Shown: in pieces, positions 1 to 6,500 of the stretch
Layout: every line of letters starts with the position of its first letter
Numbering within the stretch: position 1 is the stretch's first letter
Source: an uncultured bacterium
GTDB taxonomy: Bacteria; Cyanobacteriota; Vampirovibrionia; Gastranaerophilales; Gastranaerophilaceae
Assembly (NCBI GenBank): GCA_949299435.1
Contig: CASGAK010000116.1
Location: 1-9,297, forward strand
DNA length: 9,297 nt
Reading direction: 5' to 3'
The notes under the pieces: model-generated
What the model was told of the DNA's origin: nothing
Seen by the model: only the letters and a program-made list of their open reading frames with translations
Database searches by the model: none
Program-made: the position numbers and the translations under genes

Positions 1-105
1 ACTGAGCAAATTAATGAAAATTGCAGTCATTCAGGTACAGGTAGTTATTGTGCTGCAAAGATAATGCAAGATAGCTGGGAAATCAAAGATGATTACCCTT
101 GGTAG
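1..105 (+). CDS. C-terminal end of an unidentified protein, possibly pseudopilin-like (5' truncated by window)
   Basis: Reading frame 1 is open from the left edge to a TAG at 103-105 and gives 34 residues. Two cysteines nine residues apart (in GNENCSH-like and SYCAAK-like contexts: N-C-S-H and Y-C-A-A-K) could form a disulfide, and the protein ends I-K-D-D-Y-P-W. The polar, Gly/Ser-rich, paired-cysteine ending recalls the C-terminal globular part of type II secretion or type IV pilin-like proteins, and I associate the D-D-Y-P-W ending with such proteins in gut Melainabacteria. That link is from memory and unverified. The diagnostic N-terminal prepilin site lies outside the window, so the family call is weak. 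The frame itself is credible: it is free of stops with normal composition, and an AT-rich spacer starts right after it. Confidence 0.5.
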   Translation, partial: TEQINENCSHSGTGSYCAAKIMQDSWEIKDDYPW

Positions 106-117
106 GTGCCTTGATAT

Positions 118-162
118 TGATTACAAAAAAATATTATTCATGCTAGACTTAATTTGTAATCA
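118..162. repeat. Perfect 10-bp inverted repeat in the rimO leader
   Basis: TGATTACAAA at 118-127 is exactly mirrored by TTTGTAATCA at 153-162, with 25 bases between the arms. The second arm ends three bases before the rimO Shine-Dalgarno (about 165-174). It could be a two-half-site operator or, in RNA, a stem with a large AT-rich loop next to the ribosome-binding site. It is not an intrinsic terminator, since no U-tract follows the second arm. A weak -10-like element (TATTAT, 132-137) and an extended -10-like TGCTAGACT (141-149) lie between the arms, which would suit an operator over a promoter. Confidence 0.4.
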
Positions 163-178
163 TTAAAAGAGGTGTCAG

Positions 179-1489
179 ATGAAAATTGCATTGGTAAATC
201 ACGGTTGTGCGAAGAATTTAGTTGATTCGGAGCTAATGTTGGGACTTTTGGCGGAAAAAGGTCATGAAATAACATTAGATGAAAACGAAGCACAAATAGT
301 AATCATCAATACCTGTTCATTTATTCATGATGCGGAAAAAGAGTCTGTGCAATCAATTTTGGAAATGGTGAATAACGGTAAAAAAGTTATTGTAACGGGC
401 TGTTTGCCGCAAAAGCATAAAGCAGATTTGAAAAAAGCTATTCCTGAAATAAGTGCAATGCTTGGCACATCTGATTTTAGTGAGATAGTCGACACTGTCG
501 AGAAAATCGCAGGTGAAAAAACTGATGAATATATAGAAAAAATATCAGAAAAACCCGAGTACATATATCCTGAAAAAATAGAGCGTCAACAAATAACTAT
601 GGGGGCAAGCTCTTATATAAAAATAGCAGACGGCTGCAATTATCATTGCGGGTATTGTATTATTCCTCAGCTTCGAGGTGCTTACCATTCAAGAACTATT
701 GAAAACATAGTGGAAGAAGCAAAAAAACTTGTTAATAAGGGTGTCACAGAAATAGTTTTGATAGCACAAGATACGACAAGTTACGGGATAGATATCTATG
801 GAAAAACTTCTTTAGCAAGACTTTTGGAAGAATTGAATAAAATTGACGGTCTATGCTGGATAAGGATTATGTATGCTTACCCTTCTCAGTTGAATGATGA
901 GTTGATTCATGCAATTGCTAAACTGGATAAGGTTGTAAAATATATTGATTTACCGCTTCAGCATTCAAATTCTGAAATTTTGAAAGCAATGCGAAGACCT
1001 GTATTTGACTATGAAGTTTTGATAAACAAATTACGAGATAAAATTCCCGGAGTAGCAATAAGAACTGCCTTTATAGTAGGTTATCCTGGAGAAACCGAGG
1101 AACAATTTGAACAACTGTATAAGTTCGTAGAAAAAATGCACTTTGATAAAATGGGTGTGTTTGAATATTCAAGAGAAAAAAATACAACATCTTATTCAAT
1201 GCAAGAGCAAGTGCCTAAAAAGATTAAACACGAACGTTATAAAAAATTAATGTCCCTCCAGCAGAAAATTTCTTATGAAATAAACCAGGCTAAAATCGGC
1301 AAAACAATTCCTTGTATCGTTGAAGGCTATACTGATGACGGAGTTGTCATAATGAGATCTTACGCTGATGCTCCTGAAATCGACGGGCTTGTCTATGCAA
1401 ACAGTGAAGCTCAAGTGGTACCGGGTGATATTGAGCAGGTCTTAATTGAGCATGCCGATGAATATGATTTGTTCGGTAAAATTGTGTAA
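179..1489 (+). CDS. rimO: Ribosomal protein uS12 (S12) methylthiotransferase RimO
   Basis: The 436-residue product has the full architecture and usual length of RimO, a cytoplasmic radical-SAM enzyme that adds a methylthio group to a conserved aspartate of ribosomal protein uS12. An N-terminal UPF0004/MTTase domain (about 1-118) carries the three cysteines for the auxiliary Fe-S cluster: C10 in G-C-A-K-N, C46 in N-T-C-S, C75 in T-G-C-L. The radical-SAM core (about 140-370) has the C-x3-C-x2-C motif at C153, C157 and C160. A C-terminal TRAM domain (about 370-436) includes M-R-S-Y-A-D-A-P-E-I-D-G, which is typical of RimO and separates it from MiaB. The ATG at 179 follows AAGAGGTG (about 167-174) at normal spacing, and the protein begins with the family's usual M-K-I-A-L-V-N-H-G-C. 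No key residue is missing. The gene converges on the small minus-strand gene, with only 12 bases between. Confidence 0.97.
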   Translation: MKIALVNHGCAKNLVDSELMLGLLAEKGHEITLDENEAQIVIINTCSFIHDAEKESVQSILEMVNNGKKVIVTGCLPQKHKADLKKAIPEISAMLGTSDFSEIVDTVEKIAGEKTDEYIEKISEKPEYIYPEKIERQQITMGASSYIKIADGCNYHCGYCIIPQLRGAYHSRTIENIVEEAKKLVNKGVTEIVLIAQDTTSYGIDIYGKTSLARLLEELNKIDGLCWIRIMYAYPSQLNDELIHAIAKLDKVVKYIDLPLQHSNSEILKAMRRPVFDYEVLINKLRDKIPGVAIRTAFIVGYPGETEEQFEQLYKFVEKMHFDKMGVFEYSREKNTTSYSMQEQVPKKIKHERYKKLMSLQQKISYEINQAKIGKTIPCIVEGYTDDGVVIMRSYADAPEIDGLVYANSEAQVVPGDIEQVLIEHADEYDLFGKIV

Positions 1490-1501
1490 TCAAAAATAAT
1501 T

Positions 1502-1807
1502 TTATTTATGCTTGTAAATATGCGTTGCTCGTTTAACAATACTTTCATATATAGGTTTCAAAGTTTTTACAACCGAATGAGCATCGTTTGCAATTTTTGC
1601 ACAAAAGCATGTGCAGCCGTATGATATAAGCATATTAGGTAACATGTGTGACATCGCATTGTTAATTCCGATTTTAAGATTAACGCAGGAAGCAACTATT
1701 GCAAGATTCCTTGAAAATTTAGCCTGCTTATATTTCCTTGTTACCATAAATTTTGATGTATCTAAATTACTGTTTATTTTCATAATGTTTATATAAAAAT
1801 CAAACAT
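1502..1807 (-). CDS. Small hypothetical protein (about 93-101 aa), possibly membrane-associated
   Basis: I do not recognise the family. The frame runs from ATG at 1807 (101 residues); a second ATG at 1783 would give 93 residues starting M-K-I-N-S-N. Neither start has a well-spaced Shine-Dalgarno (an AGGGG lies about 18 bases before the first), so the start is open. The protein looks genuine: a basic N-terminal stretch (R-K-Y-K-Q-A-K-F-S-R), then two moderately hydrophobic stretches rich in Ala, Ile, Leu, Met and Cys that could form a short membrane hairpin, four cysteines (including C-T-C-F-C), and a basic helical tail (L-K-P-I-Y-E-S-I-V-K-R-A). It fills the gap between rimO and the flippase and has better composition than the overlapping 61-residue plus frame. 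It would be transcribed divergently from the flippase. If it is not a gene, 1490-1893 holds only AT-rich DNA without a recognisable RNA or terminator. Confidence 0.55.
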   Translation of the reverse strand: MFDFYINIMKINSNLDTSKFMVTRKYKQAKFSRNLAIVASCVNLKIGINNAMSHMLPNMLISYGCTCFCAKIANDAHSVVKTLKPIYESIVKRATHIYKHK

Positions 1808-1893
1808 AAATTTTTTTGCTATTTTCCCCTATGGCGTAAAAGAAAATTTTATAGTAATATAAATTTAGTTTTTAGTTTATATGGAATTTTTAG

Positions 1894-3345
1894 ATGAAGT
1901 TTGCGGAAGATCAGGCGGTAGATAAAGAACAATTAAATGCTATATTCAAGGATATAGTAAAATATTCGCCGTCAAAATTATGCGGAATGCTTGGTAATGC
2001 TTTGATAGTGCCTGTGTATACGAATATATTGCTTCCTGAAGAATATGGACTGTATTCATTGTCTATAGCGTTTTTGTCATTCTTGTGTATAATTTTTTCC
2101 GATTGGGTTGGGTTATCCGGTCTGAGATTTTTCAGATCATTCCAGTTGGCTGATGAGTTGCCAAAATATTTGTCTATGCTTGTGTCTATTTTGGTGTTCA
2201 ATATCTGTACAATGTTTGTGTTTGCATTTGTTTTCAGACATAATTTCTATGACTTTTTTAATATTCAACCAAAATATTTCTTTTGTATTTTATTTTTGAT
2301 AATTCCTGTTGCCATAAGAGCTTTGCTGTTCCAGCTTTTGCGTGCACAGTTGAAGTCAATTTCTTTTACATTTTCTACTATAATAAATCAAATTTTGACA
2401 ATGGCTCTGTCTGTATTTATTGTGAAATTTTTTCATCTTGGAGCATTATCCCTGCTTTTAGGTATGGGAATTTCAATTTCTTTAATAGATATACTTTTAA
2501 TTTATCAAAGTGGAATTTTAAAATATTTTAGGAAGCCTAATCTGCAGGGTAAAGTGCTTTTACCGATGTTTCAATACGGAATACCTATTGCAGCTACCTC
2601 TTTGAGTGCTTGGGTAATAAATCAAAGTAATAAATTTATTATGAACAGCATAAGCGGCTTTAAAGAAGTAGGTCTTGTCGGTGTCGCTTACGGACTTACT
2701 TTACCCTTGTTTATGACGATATTCTCAATAATAACTGTGGCTGCAGTGCCAAGAATTTTTAATATGTTTGAAGAAAAGCATGATGTAAGACCTATTGTGA
2801 CAAAGTTTACAGGATATTTTTTAGTGGTATCTGTGCCTGTAATTACAATTGTATCATTGTATGCACCTGATTTTGTAAATTTATTTGCAAATACAAAATT
2901 TTCTGAAGCATATAGACTTGTGCCATATTTTGCTTTCGGCTGTCTATTTATGGCACTTTCTGATTACACAACATTGCAATACCATTTAGCAAATAAAACT
3001 TATATAGATTTTATTCTGAAACTTATATCAGGCATTGTAGGTATTGCAGCTAATATAATTTTAATTCCTAAAATGGGGTTGGAAGGGGCTGGAATCGCAA
3101 CGTTGAGTGCTAATTTTATATATTTCTTTTTAAGTGCGGTAATTAGAATACCTAATTTAGCTGCCTATTGCCCTATGAGAACTTTGCTAAGATTAGCTCT
3201 AGCTGCAGTACCTTCAGGGCTGGTCTATTACTCGTTTGCTTATATTAATGCTATCCCGGCTTTAATTCAAATGATATTGTTGCTAATCCTGTTTTACGGA
3301 TTTTATTGGATAGTTTCAAAAAGTATACTAAAAGTTCCAGTATAA
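1894..3345 (+). CDS. Polysaccharide flippase, MOP/Wzx-like (polysaccharide biosynthesis protein family)
   Basis: A 483-residue integral membrane protein with evenly spaced hydrophobic segments along its length, consistent with the 12-14 helices of the MOP exporter superfamily. Wzx-type members flip lipid-linked oligosaccharides across the inner membrane for O-antigen, capsule or exopolysaccharide assembly. Family-like features: a short polar N-terminus, then the first helix pair with the L-P-E-E-Y-G-L-Y-S-L motif (47-56) and F-S-D-W-V-G-L (68-74), and near residue 390 the I-P-K-M-G-L-E-G-A-G-I-A-T motif common in the second half of these proteins. Polar residues and a glutamine sit inside several helices, as expected for a glycan channel. 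The ATG at 1894 has only a weak GGAA upstream (1883-1886), and no better in-frame start is seen. No glycosyltransferase or polymerase lies nearby, so the substrate cannot be inferred. A distinction from a teichuronic- or sporulation-type MOP protein is not possible here. Confidence 0.88.
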   Translation: MKFAEDQAVDKEQLNAIFKDIVKYSPSKLCGMLGNALIVPVYTNILLPEEYGLYSLSIAFLSFLCIIFSDWVGLSGLRFFRSFQLADELPKYLSMLVSILVFNICTMFVFAFVFRHNFYDFFNIQPKYFFCILFLIIPVAIRALLFQLLRAQLKSISFTFSTIINQILTMALSVFIVKFFHLGALSLLLGMGISISLIDILLIYQSGILKYFRKPNLQGKVLLPMFQYGIPIAATSLSAWVINQSNKFIMNSISGFKEVGLVGVAYGLTLPLFMTIFSIITVAAVPRIFNMFEEKHDVRPIVTKFTGYFLVVSVPVITIVSLYAPDFVNLFANTKFSEAYRLVPYFAFGCLFMALSDYTTLQYHLANKTYIDFILKLISGIVGIAANIILIPKMGLEGAGIATLSANFIYFFLSAVIRIPNLAAYCPMRTLLRLALAAVPSGLVYYSFAYINAIPALIQMILLLILFYGFYWIVSKSILKVPV

Positions 3346-3472
3346 AAGGATACCTTAATAAAAATTCACAAAATAGCAATAATTTTTTTTTAGACAGTTT
3401 TATATATTTATATAAATGTGTATTTTTAGTCCAAGAAGTTGCTTTATTGTTGTAATAAATGGTAACAAACAA

Positions 3473-3501
3473 TAGAAAAATGAAAATCAGCCCGTTATAA
3501 T
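3473..3501 (+). promoter_or_regulatory. Probable sigma-70-type promoter of the adhesin gene
   Basis: A perfect TATAAT at 3496-3501 has a -35-like TAGAAA (3473-3478, four of six consensus bases) exactly 17 bases upstream. Transcription would start near 3508, leaving a leader of about 60 bases. The leader contains AAAGGA (3555-3560), eight bases before the ATG at 3569, a good Shine-Dalgarno. The rest of the spacer after the flippase (3346-3472) is AT-rich. It holds an 18-base AT palindrome at 3399-3416 and a nine-T run near 3383-3391 but no convincing terminator, so read-through from the flippase remains possible. Confidence 0.55.
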
Positions 3502-3568
3502 AATACATCGACTTGTAATTAAAAATCAGATTTATAGAAATTAGGGAAAAATTGAAAGGAATTAAGTC

Positions 3569-6500
3569 ATGACTCAAAAAAACGCTAGAAATATAAAACT
3601 CGTACTTTCAGCGCTAACATTGTGTCTTGTCGCTCAGCAATCAATAACATCACAAGCATCAGCGAGTATGATAACAGGTGTCAAGCCTGAAGATATGGGA
3701 AATGGTCATAACAGATATGATATAACTCCTGAGGGGCTTTTTGGAGATAAAAATGTAGGTTTTAAAACCTATGGTAATTTTAAACTTGATGAGGGTGATG
3801 TTGCAAACCTAATCTTTAATTATTACGGAAAAGATATATCAAAGTTTGTAAACTTGGTTGATAATCAAATAGATATAAACGGTATAGTAAATGCCGTAAA
3901 TGCAAACGGTCAATTCAATGGCGGAAATGTAATGTTTATTTCGCCAAAAGGTATGGTAGTCGGAGCTTCAGGTGTATTGAACGTTGGTTCCTTGACAGTT
4001 TTGACACCTGACCAAAAGAAATATGAAGACTTTGTAAAAGACCCCAGTATAAGAACTGATTTGTCAGATTTATATTCAGAAGGAACTGGTACAGTCACAA
4101 TTGATGGTAAAGTTATTTCTCGCGGCGATGTTGATATAAGGGCTGCTGCTGTTAATATTAACAATTCTATAATGGCTGGAGTTGGAAATAATAACGAGGT
4201 CTTTACAACAAACAGACAAGCTGATATTTTATTTAATAGTCTTGTAAATACAGATAACCTAAAACCTGGAAATAATTTTGCAAGTGATAATGGTAATATC
4301 AGAATAACGGCTTATTCGGGTGATGCTGGTGTAAAACTTGCCCAAGGTTCAACTCTTAAAAACTTTGGTAAAGGTAATATTGAAATAACAAGTAAAGGTT
4401 CAGAAGGTATAATCGCAGATGGAGATATAAAAAATCCTAGCGGTAATGTTGTTCTGACAACAACAAACGGCTCAATTGAAGTACGTGGAAATGTAATTAA
4501 CAGAAACGGAAATATAACAGCTGATAGTGCAAACGGCATATACTTAGCACAAAATGCACAGTTCAATAATGAAAACGGTAATGTTACCCTTACTAACAAG
4601 GGTACAAAAGGTATTGATATAAAAGGTACCATTACAAACAAAGATGGGGATTTGTCTATGACAAATTCCGGAACTGAAGGAATTACAATTGACGGAATTG
4701 TCACAAATGAGAATGGTAATTCCACATATACAAATGAATCAGGAGCTTTGATTGTAAACGGTAATGTAAACAATTCAGAAGGCTTGATGAAATTTGATAA
4801 CACAGGAAGTGGAATTCAAGTAAATTCTGATGCCCATATTATTAATACAAATGGCGATTTTGAAATGTCTAATACAGGCATTGATGGTATAAACATATCA
4901 GGTAATATTGATGATATTAAAGGCAGCATTGATATTACAAATACAAATGGTGATTTAAATATTAATAATGGAGCTTTAATAAATCATGAAGCATTCAGAG
5001 AAGACCATTTAAATATAACCAATTCAGGAAATAAATTATATATTGACGGAGATGTTGTATCAGAAAACGGTACAATGAATATTTCAAATACCGGAGATGG
5101 CGGTATCCATCTTGATAAGAACGGAAATATAATAAATAACATGGTGACTGATGATGCAGGTCAAGCACCTTATGTTGCTAATGATCCTGGATTATTTATT
5201 TCAAACGACGGTGCTGGCTCAATAGATATTGATGGAAATATTCAAGTGGGCAGTGACTGGGGTAGTTTTTACCAAATTACAAATTCCGGTAAAGGCGGAA
5301 TTAACATCAATGAAACAGGTGTAATAAACGGTAAAAATTTGGTTGATAATTCTTCTATTATTAATACCGGAGATGGCGGAATAAAAATTGCAGGAAAAAT
5401 AATTACAGACATTAATGGTGAAAATTTTGTAAGTGACCAAGAAAAAGGTATTGGTCTTACAATACAAAATGATAATAAAGTATCAGGAATCCACCTGACG
5501 GGTACAGGTGTTATAGATGCTGTGGATTCTATGCATACTAACATAATAAATAACGGCGAAAAAGGTATCGTAATAGACGGTACAATTGATCAAAAACGAA
5601 CAAATGAACTTGATAATCCTGAAATTTACATAAATAATACCGGTGCGGGCGGAATGCATTTAAACGGTACGATTTCTAATGCAAACGGAAGCTCATATTT
5701 TATAAATGAAGCTGGTGATTTAAATGTAAATGGCACTGTTTCAAATAATAATGACTCAATGGAATTCAGAAACACCGGTAATTCTTTGAATGTAGGTGAA
5801 ACAGGTATTATAAACAGCGAAGGTAAGCTGGTTATGGATAATACTGGTGCTGGAGGTATGAATATTTCAGGCACAGTTAATAGTTTAGGTGATGCTGATA
5901 TTACCAATTCAAACGGTAGCCTTAATATCTATAATGGTGCAATAGTTTCACACAAATCCGTAAATAATAATCATCTTAATATAACAAACTCAGGTCAACA
6001 ATTATATATTGACGGTGATGTGATATCAGAAAACGGTGCAATGAACATTTCAAATACCGGTACAGAAGGTTTGCATATTGATAAAAATGCAAATATAACA
6101 AATAAAGTTATATCTGATGACGAGAGCATTCCTGTATTTGAAAAACATAATCCTCAGCTAAATATAACAAATGACAGCATTGCATCAATGGATATTGACG
6201 GTACTGTTAATGTTGAAGGAAGCTATTATAATATAACAAATTCAGGCGGTGGAGCCTTGAATATAAATCAAACCGCAAATATTAACGGTAATATATCTAA
6301 AGAATCTTATATTACAAATAAAGGTGATGGCGGTCTGAATATTGCAGGTAATATCAATACAAATAACGGCTCTAGTGAGGGTAGAATACTTGATGCGGGA
6401 TTGACTATTCAAAACGATAATGCAAATTCTGGTATTCATATTACCTCTACAGGTCATGTAAATTCTGAAAATTCAAATCATACCTATATTTCAAATAACG

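Noticed and set aside
1611..1796. Plus-strand frame of 61 residues in the rimO-flippase spacer
   Set aside because: No Shine-Dalgarno, and it mirrors the better-looking minus-strand protein. The hydrophobic tail is the complement of AT-rich codons.
3346..3356. AAGG-ATA-CCTT hairpin after the flippase stop as a terminator
   Set aside because: The stem is only four base pairs and no T-tract follows directly.
3399..3416. 18-base AT palindrome (8-bp arms) upstream of the adhesin promoter
   Set aside because: Pure A/T sequence in an AT-rich spacer makes such symmetry easy by chance. Noted in the promoter entry but not called as an operator.
3251..3577. Minus-strand frame of 108 residues across the flippase-adhesin spacer
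   Set aside because: It overlaps the end of the flippase and the start of the adhesin, covers the promoter, and has low-complexity Phe/Leu/Lys composition expected of AT-rich DNA.
3584..3673. Cys19 in the adhesin signal peptide as a possible lipoprotein site
   Set aside because: The residues before it (L-T-L) do not fit a lipobox, which needs a small residue just before Cys. The A-S-A site at 30-32 fits signal peptidase I better.
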